From Paludibacteraceae bacterium (GTDB lineage Bacteria; Bacteroidota; Bacteroidia; Bacteroidales; Paludibacteraceae): 64,000 nucleotides of DNA. The stretch spans positions 1 through 64,000 of the forward strand of contig JAFVDX010000038.1 in NCBI GenBank assembly GCA_017478225.1. Reading direction: 5' to 3'. Position 1 is the stretch's first letter. Each line of letters begins with the position of its first letter. The position numbers were made by a program, and so were the translations under genes. Below are positions 52,963-61,647 of this stretch, piece by piece. A model generated the notes under the pieces. The model was given only the letters and a program-made list of their open reading frames with translations. It did no database searches and was not told the DNA's origin.

Positions 52963-53790
52963 ATGGATAATAGTTTTTTATCAAGATTACGCTTCAAATT
53001 CCGTGTTTCTATTCTTAACGAAAACACACTCGGAGAGGTATGGCATTTTCGCATATCTCGTATGGGTATGTTCTTCGCTGTCGTATCATTTCTACTACTC
53101 ACTTTTGCTATCTTTGCACTCTTGATTTGGTTCACACCGCTTAGAAATTACCTTCCTGGATACAACGGAAACATACGACAAGAATTAGTCGAAGAAATAG
53201 CAAGAGTTGATAGTCTAAACATGCGGGTAAAACTACAATCTGACTACCTCCAAGTAATACAGTCTGTCGTTTCAGGCGAAGTAAAAACCGACTCCGTCAA
53301 ACCCCTTGACTCACTTGCCGTTCAGCAAAGAGAACAATTGTTAGAAACTAAAAGTCAAGCCACAGAAGACTTTATTGCACAATATGAAGCAAAAGAAAAA
53401 GATAATCTTACCATGTTCGATGTTCCTACTACAAACCTTGTGTACACACTTTTCCGACCCGCACATGGTAGTATAGAACAGCACTTCCAAAAAGAAAGCG
53501 AGATTTATCATATCACTATTCAAACACCTAAAAATGAGAATGTAACAAGCGTGCTTTCAGGAGCAGTTGTTTATACCACAAGAAGCATTGAGCACGAGTG
53601 GGTTATCGTAGTTCAGCATGAAAACGAATATATTTCTATTTATAAAAACAATAAGCGTCTGCTCAAAAAAATAGGTGAGAGCGTAAAAGCAGGCGAAAGT
53701 ATCGCTATTGCCAGCGACGAAAAACCACTATGGTTCGAGTTGTGGCAAAAAGGATTCCCAATAAATCCGGAAGAAATAATTTCATTTTGA
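52963..53790 (+). CDS. Degenerate LytM/M23-like membrane protein
   Basis: A 275-residue protein: basic N-terminus, one membrane segment (about 36-58), a coiled coil (about 70-135), and a C-terminal LytM-like beta domain (about 155-270; VVYTTRSIEHEWVIVVQHEN, then VKAGESIAIA, then WFELWQKGFPINPEEII). The catalytic residues of active M23 peptidases are not in place: the HxxxD motif reads HITIQ and the HLHFE motif reads PLWFE. It is therefore probably an inactive regulator of other wall hydrolases, like EnvC or NlpD, rather than an enzyme. The coiled-coil plus LytM layout is that of such regulators. Confidence 0.82.
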   Translation: MDNSFLSRLRFKFRVSILNENTLGEVWHFRISRMGMFFAVVSFLLLTFAIFALLIWFTPLRNYLPGYNGNIRQELVEEIARVDSLNMRVKLQSDYLQVIQSVVSGEVKTDSVKPLDSLAVQQREQLLETKSQATEDFIAQYEAKEKDNLTMFDVPTTNLVYTLFRPAHGSIEQHFQKESEIYHITIQTPKNENVTSVLSGAVVYTTRSIEHEWVIVVQHENEYISIYKNNKRLLKKIGESVKAGESIAIASDEKPLWFELWQKGFPINPEEIISF

Positions 53791-53872
53791 GAAATAATCC
53801 TTCTAAACAACAATATATCACTCACAATCACAATAGTACATATAACAGAAAATCTACATTATACATATTAGG

Positions 53873-55039
53873 ATGAATATTTATCTAAAAACATTACTAA
53901 TATCGCTTCCGATGCTAACCTCACTATTTTGGTTGGCATTTTATGTACTCAAGATCGCTTCAACGCCCACTCTCAACAAAAGCAACAAACAACTTATTTT
54001 AATATTTTATTTTGCCACATTTATCCTTTATCTTTGTCATTTTATTTATTTTTCAGGTATAGAAAGTGCTTTATTTGAGACCATATACACAATTGTTAAT
54101 CTACTGGTATATCCATTGTTTTATCTGTACCTTTGCAACCTAACATCTAAAAAATTAAAAACAAATGAATATCTTGGACTCTTTTTGCCTTCAATAGTTA
54201 TATTGGTTGTATATCCTATTTGCTTGCTCATTGAGTCTGAAACCATTAAATCAGTCTTCTATATACTTGCAAGGATATGTTTCTTTTTACAAGTAGTGTG
54301 CGTATGGATCATAGGTAACAAACATATACACCACTATCTTAAATTGTTGGACAATTATTACTCCGACGATCGTTCATATCAATTCCGTGCATTTTCTTGG
54401 TTACTTCATCTGTTTGGAAGTATTGCTATTGTATCATCTATACTTAATTTCATTGGTAAAGAGTGGTTTGTAAACAACGAACTCATTGTTATCCCTGCAA
54501 TAATAATGGCTATCATGCTTTACGCTTTAGGATATGTTTCAAATACAATCGACATTTACTCCAATTTAGAACATGAAAACTTAAACCTCGATATAGCCTT
54601 TCCTACACAAACAAAACACGACAGCACAAATGATAATATAAATAATGATGATATAAATAAGCAACAAGGCATAGATAATATCGAATCTATCAAACTTTCT
54701 CTTTCACAAAAGTTGATAGAAATCATGGATTCTGACAAACCATATTTGAATCCTAATCTTACTATTCAGGATTTGGCACTTATGCTTAATACCAACAGAA
54801 CTTATTTATCTGTTACTTTTCGTGATGAATTTGGCGTATCATTCTCAACATACATTAACCAAAAACGAGTTGAACATGCCAAAACTATATTAAGCAACCC
54901 CAACTTCGAAACAAACAAAGAAGCCATAATCAATGCTCAAACTAATTCCGGATTCCCATCAGAAAGTACTTTCTACCGCCTTTTCAAGCAACAAACAGGA
55001 ATAAGCCCTCTCGTTTATCGCCAAAAACATATAAAATAA
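53873..55039 (+). CDS. AraC-family regulator with N-terminal membrane domain
   Basis: A 388-residue regulator. The first 235 or so residues contain about seven hydrophobic segments; residues 245-270 are a low-complexity Asn/Asp linker (NDNINNDDINKQ); the last 105 form an AraC double helix-turn-helix (LTIQDLALMLNTNRTYLS, FSTYINQKRVEHAKTIL, SGFPSESTFYRLFKQQTG). Such integral membrane AraC proteins are known in this phylum; the signal is unknown. The gene stands alone, and an inverted-repeat element starts at its stop codon. Confidence 0.86.
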   Translation: MNIYLKTLLISLPMLTSLFWLAFYVLKIASTPTLNKSNKQLILIFYFATFILYLCHFIYFSGIESALFETIYTIVNLLVYPLFYLYLCNLTSKKLKTNEYLGLFLPSIVILVVYPICLLIESETIKSVFYILARICFFLQVVCVWIIGNKHIHHYLKLLDNYYSDDRSYQFRAFSWLLHLFGSIAIVSSILNFIGKEWFVNNELIVIPAIIMAIMLYALGYVSNTIDIYSNLEHENLNLDIAFPTQTKHDSTNDNINNDDINKQQGIDNIESIKLSLSQKLIEIMDSDKPYLNPNLTIQDLALMLNTNRTYLSVTFRDEFGVSFSTYINQKRVEHAKTILSNPNFETNKEAIINAQTNSGFPSESTFYRLFKQQTGISPLVYRQKHIK

Positions 55040-55372
55040 CTAAAGTTTCCCACATAAGAGAGAATAAAATTATTTTTGGGTAATTTTGGGTAATTTTGGG
55101 TAATTTTGGATAATTTTTGACAACCTAAAAATATAGAAAAACAAAGTTTTTTGTTTAATTAGTATAATTAGTAGATAATATCAATGAAAAACGAAGTTTT
55201 TGTTTAATTAGTATAATTAGTAAATAATATCAATGAAAAACGAAGTTTTTTGTTTAATTAGTATAATTAGTAGATAAAATCAATGAAAAACGGAGTCTTT
55301 GTCTAATTCGTTAAATTAGTAGATAAAGAAAAACATAATTCGCTGATTATATGATGTGGAAAACTTTAGTAA
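55039..55372. repeat. Composite copy of the inverted-repeat element with internal 50-bp tandem repeats
   Basis: The left end ACTAAAGTTTCCCACATAAG starts within the stop codon of the AraC gene and the right end GTGGAAAACTTTAGTAA closes at 55372. Inside are four 10-bp units (TAATTTTGGG) and then four units of about 50 bp starting at 55136, 55186, 55235 and 55285, each with AAAACGAAGTTTT and TTTAATTAGTATAATTAG. No gene is seen between 55040 and 55431. Confidence 0.85.
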
Positions 55373-55383
55373 ATTATACAACA

Positions 55384-55413
55384 AAAAGGCACGCAACTCA
55401 ATGCGTGCCTTTT
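55384..55413. terminator. Bidirectional terminator between the AraC gene and hppA
   Basis: AAAAGGCACGCA (55384-55395) and TGCGTGCCTTTT (55402-55413) form a perfect 12-bp stem with a 6-base loop, 18 bp beyond the hppA stop. Confidence 0.85.
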
Positions 55414-55431
55414 GAATTAACTATTTCTATA

Positions 55432-57630
55432 TCATAGTAGGTGGAAAGAGACTGTAAGTCCTGCCATTACAATACTTACCATTGACATAAGTTTGATAAG
55501 TATATTTAGCGATGGTCCGGCAGTATCCTTAAACGGATCGCCTACTGTATCACCTACTATAGTTGCCTTATGGCAATCACTTCCCTTACCTCCAAAATGC
55601 CCCTCTTCTACATATTTCTTTGCATTATCCCATGCACCACCGGAGTTAGCCATAAACACAGCCAAGACAAAACCTGTAGAAAGACCTCCTATAAGAAGTC
55701 CAAGAACGCCTGCCACACCAAGAACAAGACCGGTAACAATAGGAACAATTATAGCCAGCAACGAGGGCAAAAGCATTTCGTGTTGTGCTCCTTTGGTTGA
55801 GATCTCTACGCAACGAGCATAATCCGGATCTGCTTTCCCTTCAAGAATACCCTTGATAGTTTCAAACTGACGGCGCACCTCTTCTACCATCTTCTGCGCC
55901 GCTCTACCAACTGCATTCATCGTCAAACCGCAGAAAAGGAAGGCCATCATGGCACCTATGAAAATACCTACAAGCACTATCGGGTTCATAAGGTTTACAT
56001 TATATGCATCCATAAAGTCAATAAGTGTGGCTTTGGCAGCCTCAACTCCATTGGGTAATGCTTTGCCCATACGAACAAGAGCCATCTTGATTTCTTCGAT
56101 ATAAGATGCCAAGAGCGCAAGTGCGGTAAGTGCAGCCGAACCAATAGCAAAACCTTTACCTGTAGCAGCAGTTGTATTGCCAAGTGCATCAAGAGCATCG
56201 GTCCGCTGGCGCACTTCTGCAGGCAAACCTGCCATTTCTGCATTACCACCTGCATTGTCGGCTATAGGTCCATAAGCGTCGGTGGCAAGAGTTATTCCAA
56301 GAGTCGAAAGCATACCTACGGCCGCAATACCTATTCCATATAATCCCATAGACAGATTTGCAGGCGTAAATTCCACATGGAAACCATTTGCACAAAGATA
56401 TGCAAGGATAATAGCCACACCCACAGTTACAACAGGAATAGCAGTTGAGAGCATACCCAAACCAAGACCACTGATTATTACAGTAGCAGGACCTGTCTTT
56501 GACGACTCACTCACTTTTTGAGTCGGACGGAATGTCTGAGATGTATAATACTCTGTTGCTTTTCCTATTATTACACCGGCAAGCAATCCAACTACAACCG
56601 ACAAACTTACCTGCCACCATTGATTTGTATCGGTGCCAAAAAGTAATGCAAATATGCCAAATGTAGCAATAGCGATAAGAATAGCCGCTGTATTAGTGCC
56701 GCGACTAAGAGCCTTCAGCAATTCTGTCATGCCGGCTCCTTCTTTTGTCTTTACCAAATAAATACCTATCAAAGAAAGCAGTACTCCCACTGCTGCTATT
56801 AGCGAAGGAGCAAGAACAGCCTTCAACTGCATTCCCTCAATTGCAGATGTTGCAAAAGCAGAAGCACCAAGTGCCATCGTAGCAAGTATTGAGCCTGCAT
56901 AACTCTCATACAAATCTGCACCCATACCGGCAACATCACCTACATTATCTCCTACATTATCTGCAATAGTTGCAGGATTGCGAGGATCATCTTCAGGAAT
57001 ATTATATTCCGTTTTACCTACCAAGTCCGCACCTACATCGGCTGCTTTTGTGTATATACCACCGCCCACACGAGCAAACAACGCCTGAGTCGAGGCACCC
57101 ATACCAAAGGTAAGCATTGTAGTTGTGATAATGATGAGTTTGTCGGCTCCCTCAGGGATAAAATAATCAAGCACAAGGAACCAAACCGACACATCCAAAA
57201 GAGCAAGTCCAACTACCGTCAGACCCATCACAGCACCCGAACGGAAGGCTACTTGCAAACCCGAATTAAGGCTCTGACGAGCGGCATTGGCTGTGCGCGC
57301 AGAAGCATAAGTAGCAGTCTTCATTCCAAAAAAACCTGCCAAACCAGAGAAAAAACCACCGGTAAGGAAAGCAAACCAAACCCAACCATTCTGCAAATCA
57401 AAGGCTGCCATAATACCAAACAAGACTGCAAGCACTACAAAGACAATCGTTACAACCTTGTACTGCTGCTTCAAATAGGCCATCGCTCCCTGTCTAACAT
57501 GGGCTGCAATTTTCTTCATAAGGTCCGTTCCTTCATCTTTCTTGAGCATGCTCTTGTAAAAATAGAAGGCAAAACCAAGCGCAAGCAACGACGCTGCTAA
57601 TACGCAATAAATAAGAAGTGTGTAATCCAT
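55432..57630 (-). CDS. hppA: Membrane-bound ion-translocating pyrophosphatase
   Basis: A 732-residue integral membrane pyrophosphatase with about 16 membrane segments, which couples pyrophosphate hydrolysis to Na+ or H+ export. The active-site block DDPRNPATIADNVGDNVGD (about 219-237) and the second acidic block DAYGPIADNAGGNAEMAG (about 458-475) are intact, as is the C-terminal GDTVGDPFKDTAGPSLN. The block GNTTAATGKG has Ala where K+-independent enzymes have Lys, so this one should be K+-dependent; many such enzymes in the phylum pump Na+. Transcribed alone from an upstream TAAATTTG box at 57679-57686. Confidence 0.95.
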   Translation of the reverse strand: MDYTLLIYCVLAASLLALGFAFYFYKSMLKKDEGTDLMKKIAAHVRQGAMAYLKQQYKVVTIVFVVLAVLFGIMAAFDLQNGWVWFAFLTGGFFSGLAGFFGMKTATYASARTANAARQSLNSGLQVAFRSGAVMGLTVVGLALLDVSVWFLVLDYFIPEGADKLIIITTTMLTFGMGASTQALFARVGGGIYTKAADVGADLVGKTEYNIPEDDPRNPATIADNVGDNVGDVAGMGADLYESYAGSILATMALGASAFATSAIEGMQLKAVLAPSLIAAVGVLLSLIGIYLVKTKEGAGMTELLKALSRGTNTAAILIAIATFGIFALLFGTDTNQWWQVSLSVVVGLLAGVIIGKATEYYTSQTFRPTQKVSESSKTGPATVIISGLGLGMLSTAIPVVTVGVAIILAYLCANGFHVEFTPANLSMGLYGIGIAAVGMLSTLGITLATDAYGPIADNAGGNAEMAGLPAEVRQRTDALDALGNTTAATGKGFAIGSAALTALALLASYIEEIKMALVRMGKALPNGVEAAKATLIDFMDAYNVNLMNPIVLVGIFIGAMMAFLFCGLTMNAVGRAAQKMVEEVRRQFETIKGILEGKADPDYARCVEISTKGAQHEMLLPSLLAIIVPIVTGLVLGVAGVLGLLIGGLSTGFVLAVFMANSGGAWDNAKKYVEEGHFGGKGSDCHKATIVGDTVGDPFKDTAGPSLNILIKLMSMVSIVMAGLTVSFHLL

Positions 57631-57755
57631 AAGTTTTTGAATTTATTGTTAAGTATGATAATTTCCACTAAAAACGCGCAAATTTATAAAGAATATACTA
57701 TCTATTTTGTATGATATGTTTTTAAACAATAAAATATTGTTAATTTATCATAAAA

Positions 57756-57787
57756 TTTGTACAATTGAGATTTTTATTCTACCTTTG
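57756..57787 (+). promoter_or_regulatory. Bacteroidota-type promoter for the orphan membrane gene
   Basis: TTTG (57756-57759), 20-bp spacer, TACCTTTG (57780-57787); exact consensus, 53 bp before the ATG at 57841. Confidence 0.68.
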
Positions 57788-57840
57788 CGGCATATTATTC
57801 TTATGGTGAGAAAAATGGTCATATCGCACTGCTCACGATT

Positions 57841-58491
57841 ATGGGTTACATCTGTCTTGTATTATTAGGAATTGTTGCATGCTTTCTATTGGCTAATCTA
57901 CCAAGCGTTATATGCGCCGCAATAGGTTGGCTTAAGTACAAAAATTACTTATCTGCAATCATCTATTTCCTCTTTCCTTATATTTTTATTATTGTATTTT
58001 CTCTGTTGCTAACTGTCGGCGGAGCAATAGTATATAATATGGTCGGATTAGATTTTTTTGGTGGCGATGTAAGGCAAATGCCATTAAAAAACACTGGTGT
58101 CGAAATCAATATGATGGATTATGACATGGATAATGCCACATTAGCATACGATTCCATATACACCGATTTTCAAGTAGATGGATTGGCTTTTAGAGACGAT
58201 ACTATATATTTTCATAAGAGCAACCAAGAAACAGCATTTGACATAGAAAACTACGACATCGTTTCCGACACAATGCAATATGGCAAATTATTGCCGAGCA
58301 AAGTAATCGTTTGGTTAGAACCGGATGACAAAGAACTTATGAATTTAGATTGGCACGGAACAAAAGAAGTATATGACGATGAAGAAAATCAACTTACCGG
58401 AATAGGAATGATTATAGTATCCATCTTGTCGATTTTTCTGGCAATACTAACATGTGTTGGTATTAAAAGAGCAACTATTAAGAAATACTGA
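57841..58491 (+). CDS. Orphan membrane protein of unknown function
   Basis: A 216-residue protein with two N-terminal membrane segments (about 2-26 and 42-66), a hydrophilic acidic middle part of about 120 residues (for example DMDNATLAYDSIYTDFQVDG) and a last membrane segment (about 187-207). The middle part would lie on one side of the membrane as a small beta-rich domain. I recognise no family. It has a consensus promoter of its own and is followed directly by the triple inverted-repeat element, so it is isolated from other genes. Confidence 0.7.
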   Translation: MGYICLVLLGIVACFLLANLPSVICAAIGWLKYKNYLSAIIYFLFPYIFIIVFSLLLTVGGAIVYNMVGLDFFGGDVRQMPLKNTGVEINMMDYDMDNATLAYDSIYTDFQVDGLAFRDDTIYFHKSNQETAFDIENYDIVSDTMQYGKLLPSKVIVWLEPDDKELMNLDWHGTKEVYDDEENQLTGIGMIIVSILSIFLAILTCVGIKRATIKKY

Positions 58492-58501
58492 TGAATATAA
58501 A

Positions 58502-59150
58502 TTACTAAACTTCCACACAAAGAGATAAAATTAAATTTTTAGTAATTTTGGGTAATTTTTGACCAAACACAAAAAAAACGAAGTTTTTTCGCTTAATTAG
58601 TATAATTTGTAGACAACAAATAAATACAATTCGTTGTTTATCTGATATGGGAAACTTTAGTAAATTACTAAACTTTCCCACATAAGAGAAAATGAAAATC
58701 CAATTGTTGATATTTGTTGGTATTTATTGGTAATTGTTGATAATTTTTAGTAATTTTGTGTAATTTTTGACCCAACACAAAAAAACGCAGTTTTTTCGCT
58801 TAATTTGTATAATTTGTAGACAACAAATAAATATAATTCGTTGTTTATCTGATATGGGAAACTTTAGTAAATTACTAAACTTTCCCACATAAGAGAAAAT
58901 GAAAATCCAATTGTTGGTATTTGTTGGTAATTGTTGATAATTTTTAGTAATTTTGGGTAATTTTTGACCAAACAAAAAAACGCAGTTTTTCGTTTAATTA
59001 GTAAAATTCGTAGATAACCAATAAATACAATTCGTTGTTTATCTAATATGGGAAACTTTAGTAAATAAATAACAACGAAGTTTTTTGTTTAATTAGTAGA
59101 TAAAGAAAAAACATAATTCGCTGATTATACGATGTGGAAAACTTTAGTAA
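58502..59150. repeat. Tandem of MITE-like inverted-repeat elements (three full, one partial)
   Basis: Copies span 58502-58664, 58665-58870 and 58872-59064; a partial copy lacking its left end spans 59065-59150. Each full copy starts TTACTAAAC-TTTCCCACATAAGAGA-like and ends CTGATATGGGAAACTTTAG plus TAA, so the ends are inverted repeats of about 20 bp. The interiors share TAATTTTTGAC, AACGCAGTTTTTTCG and TTCGTTGTTTATCT. No ORF is carried. The whole 58492-59170 gap is made of these. Confidence 0.88.
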
Positions 59151-59170
59151 ATTATAAAAAACATAAAACA

Positions 59171-59773
59171 ATGAAAAAGATTTTGTATGCCCTTGTTGCT
59201 GTTGTATTATTGGCATCATGCAACGAAAAAAAAGATTCACAAGCCGAAAGATGTGCGGCTGCATTAGATGTTATCCAAACGCGAGTAAGCGTTAGGCACT
59301 TTACCGACGAGGCAATCACCGATGCACAAATAGAAACTTTACTTCGGGCTGCCATGTCCGCCCCAACAGCAGTAAACAAACAACCATGGGCATTTGTAGT
59401 TATTGACGATAAAGATATACTAAAAACTATAGGCGAGGAATTTCCTAATTCCAGAGTACAAAATGGTGCTACATTATGTATAGCCGTTTGCGGCGATATG
59501 AGCAAAGCCTTAGAAGGCGAAGCACAAGGTTATTGGGTAGAGGACACATCTGCCGCAACTGAAAATATGCTCCTTGCAGCACATGCCATGGGATTAGGCG
59601 CACTATGGGTTGGTACCTACCCTATTCAAGACCGAGTAGAACGAACCAAACAACTATTAAACCTGCCGGAACATATTATACCTATGTGCCTTGTCACTCT
59701 TGGACATCCTGCTGAACAACCTGAAGTTAAAGACAAATTCAAAATAGAAAATATACACTATAATAAATGGTGA
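59171..59773 (+). CDS. Nitroreductase-family lipoprotein
   Basis: A 200-residue FMN-dependent nitroreductase-type protein. Unusually it begins with a lipoprotein signal (LYALVAVVLLASC, Cys near residue 17), so it should be outside the cytoplasm. The fold shows RVSVRHFTDEAITD (about 35-48), MSAPTAVNKQPWAFVVID (about 59-76), AATENMLLAAHAMGLGALWVG (about 127-147) and the C-terminal LGHPAEQPEVKD. FMN-contacting Arg and Ser/Asn residues are in place. The natural substrate is unknown. The ATG at 59171 is chosen because it starts the signal peptide; a longer in-frame ORF begins inside the repeat element. Confidence 0.86.
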   Translation: MKKILYALVAVVLLASCNEKKDSQAERCAAALDVIQTRVSVRHFTDEAITDAQIETLLRAAMSAPTAVNKQPWAFVVIDDKDILKTIGEEFPNSRVQNGATLCIAVCGDMSKALEGEAQGYWVEDTSAATENMLLAAHAMGLGALWVGTYPIQDRVERTKQLLNLPEHIIPMCLVTLGHPAEQPEVKDKFKIENIHYNKW

Positions 59774-59791
59774 TTCATAAATCTCATAAAA

Positions 59792-59829
59792 AAGAAGTGC
59801 TATGACTGTTGTTGGTCATAGCACTTCTT
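59792..59829. terminator. Bidirectional terminator between the nitroreductase and CDF genes
   Basis: A perfect 15-bp stem, AAGAAGTGCTATGAC with its complement at 59815-59829, and an 8-base loop, 18 bp after the nitroreductase stop; the convergent CDF gene ends 15 bp beyond. Confidence 0.88.
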
Positions 59830-59843
59830 GCATTATCAGAGAA

Positions 59844-60773
59844 TTATTCATGACAATCACATTCATGCTCTTCACATTCACTACCCACTAACTCAATCTC
59901 AATAGTTGCATGCTGTACCCCCACTTCTTTTAGTCTGTGCTTTAATTCGTGCTTAACATCTTCCAATTGCTCTATATTTTCAATCACCACATGCGCTGTC
60001 AACGCATTTTCTGTAGTACTTATTGCCCATACATGCAAATGATGCACATCTCTTACTGCTGTGTTTTCACGCATCACCTCTTCTACTTTTGCAAGAGTTA
60101 TACCCTCAGGCATGCCATCAAGCGACAAACGCAAACTGTCTGTGAGCAAATCCCAAGTGGTGAATAATATAACCGCTGCTATCACCAAACTGATAATAGG
60201 GTCAACTACATACCAACCGGTAAAATAAATAACCAATCCCGAAATCACAACTCCTACAGAAACAAGCGTATCGGCAGCCATGTGAAGAAAAGCACCTCTC
60301 ACATTTAGGTCTGTCTTCTGACCTTTCATCATCAAAAGCGCTGTCACGCCATTGACTATTATACCAACCGCTGCTGTCCAAGAAATTGCAGAACCATCCA
60401 ATGGCTGTGGATTACGCAACTTATGAATACTCTCTACCACAATAGCCCCTACCGCAACAAGCAAAATAACTGCATTTACAAGCGATATCAACACAGTACT
60501 TTTCTTATATCCGTATGTGAAGCGATTATTACTATGTATCTTTGCCAAATGGAAAGCAATCAATACAAGCAGCAAACTAAGTACATCACTCAAATTATGA
60601 CCCGCATCTGACAAAAGCGACAATGACCCTTTCCACCAACCTATTCCCGCTTCTACCAATACAAAAAGGACATTCAATACTATAGATATAATAAATATAC
60701 CATTTAATGATGTTAACTGACCACCATGCGAATGGTGATGGTGATGATGATTTTGATGGTGTTCGTGTGACAT
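59844..60773 (-). CDS. Cation diffusion facilitator (CzcD/ZitB-like) metal exporter
   Basis: A 309-residue CDF transporter that exchanges divalent metal, probably zinc, for protons in the inner membrane. The N-terminus is His-rich (MSHEHHQNHHHHHHSHGG). Six membrane segments follow; the metal site is SDAGHNLSDVLSLL (about 54-67, with the HxxxD of segment 2) and AADTLVSVGVV (segment 5, HMAAD). The C-terminal cytosolic ferredoxin-like domain is complete and ends in a His/Cys-rich tail (CEEHECDCHE). The ATG at 60773 is used; an upstream in-frame ATG lies ahead of the expected transcription start. Confidence 0.92.
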   Translation of the reverse strand: MSHEHHQNHHHHHHSHGGQLTSLNGIFIISIVLNVLFVLVEAGIGWWKGSLSLLSDAGHNLSDVLSLLLVLIAFHLAKIHSNNRFTYGYKKSTVLISLVNAVILLVAVGAIVVESIHKLRNPQPLDGSAISWTAAVGIIVNGVTALLMMKGQKTDLNVRGAFLHMAADTLVSVGVVISGLVIYFTGWYVVDPIISLVIAAVILFTTWDLLTDSLRLSLDGMPEGITLAKVEEVMRENTAVRDVHHLHVWAISTTENALTAHVVIENIEQLEDVKHELKHRLKEVGVQHATIEIELVGSECEEHECDCHE

Positions 60774-60791
60774 ATCCTTATTTTTTTTTTG

Positions 60792-60799
60792 CAAAAGTA
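60792..60799 (-). promoter_or_regulatory. Promoter -7 box for the CDF transporter
   Basis: TACTTTTG on the minus strand, 18 bp before the ATG at 60773; CTTG at 60820-60823 may serve as -33 (20-bp spacer). Confidence 0.5.
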
Positions 60800-60905
60800 A
60801 TAGGTATTACTCAACTATGCAAGCAAACCACCCAACTTTCCTTATAAATGGCTATTCCTACTTACACACCTTTTCACCATTTTAGGCTACTAAAAAACAC
60901 AAATA

Positions 60906-60937
60906 CTTGTAAGTTACTAAAAAATCAAGTACTTTTG
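60906..60937 (+). promoter_or_regulatory. Bacteroidota-type promoter for the PAP2 gene
   Basis: CTTG (60906-60909), 20-bp spacer, TACTTTTG (60930-60937), 26 bp before the ATG at 60964. Confidence 0.55.
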
Positions 60938-60963
60938 CATGCCATTACATAATTTCCTATCAC

Positions 60964-61647
60964 ATGAAACAACTCATAAAACAAAATGCAATTTTTCTCT
61001 CTATCAGTATTGTTGCATTATTTTCTTTGGGTATTACTATATTGCTTACCGACAAAGCCCAACTTCACTTATTTCTCAATAGTTGTCATTTCACAATCGC
61101 CGACTTTTTCTTCAGATATTACACACTGATCGGAGAATTTGCAATTTATCTTTTGGCTCTTTATCTACTTATTCGTAGGCAATACTTCAACACACTCTTT
61201 GTACTTCTTTCCGAAGGTCTTTCTGCCGCTATCATTCAGTTGATAAAACATTTAGTAAACATGCCCCGCCCAAAGATATTCTTCGACATCGCTAACAACC
61301 CCGATATCCTGCCATTAGTAAGCGGTGTGAAATTGCATAGTTGGCACTCTTTTCCAAGTGGGCATACGGCTTCATTTGCTGTATTGTGTTTTTGTATCTG
61401 CATTTTGGTTTGTAGCAAATACAAAAATAACCGCCTAATAAGCCTTACTACACAAATAACATGTGCTATATGCTTTCTCTTAGGAGGTTATTCCAGAATC
61501 TATCTCTCGCAACATTTTGCGCAAGACATTTTTGTAGGAGGAATTATCGGACTTGCCTCTGTTCTGATAATTTACGCCATATTTCTCTACCTAAAAAAAT
61601 CTCTGCTCGACACAATGCATCAGTCCAATACCTCTAAATCAGCGTAG
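60964..61647 (+). CDS. PAP2-family membrane phosphatase
   Basis: A 227-residue type 2 phosphatidic-acid phosphatase-like protein with about six membrane segments. The three PAP2 motifs are visible: KHLVNMPRPK (about 92-101), FPSGHTASFA (about 130-139, with the catalytic His partner) and SRIYLSQHFAQDIFVGG (about 178-194). Family members dephosphorylate lipid phosphates such as undecaprenyl pyrophosphate or phosphatidylglycerol phosphate. The last few codons (TSKSA) and the stop codon are encoded by the first units of a 9-bp array, so the C-terminus has probably changed by repeat slippage. Confidence 0.9.
   Translation: MKQLIKQNAIFLSISIVALFSLGITILLTDKAQLHLFLNSCHFTIADFFFRYYTLIGEFAIYLLALYLLIRRQYFNTLFVLLSEGLSAAIIQLIKHLVNMPRPKIFFDIANNPDILPLVSGVKLHSWHSFPSGHTASFAVLCFCICILVCSKYKNNRLISLTTQITCAICFLLGGYSRIYLSQHFAQDIFVGGIIGLASVLIIYAIFLYLKKSLLDTMHQSNTSKSA

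Noticed and set aside
58724..58975. Minus-strand ORFs with repeating Tyr/Gln/Leu within the element tandem
   Set aside because: They are read-through of AT-rich repeats with a product that simply repeats, and no start signal.
58502..59150. Insertion sequence
   Set aside because: The inverted ends are present but no transposase or ORF is carried, so it is called a MITE-like repeat instead.
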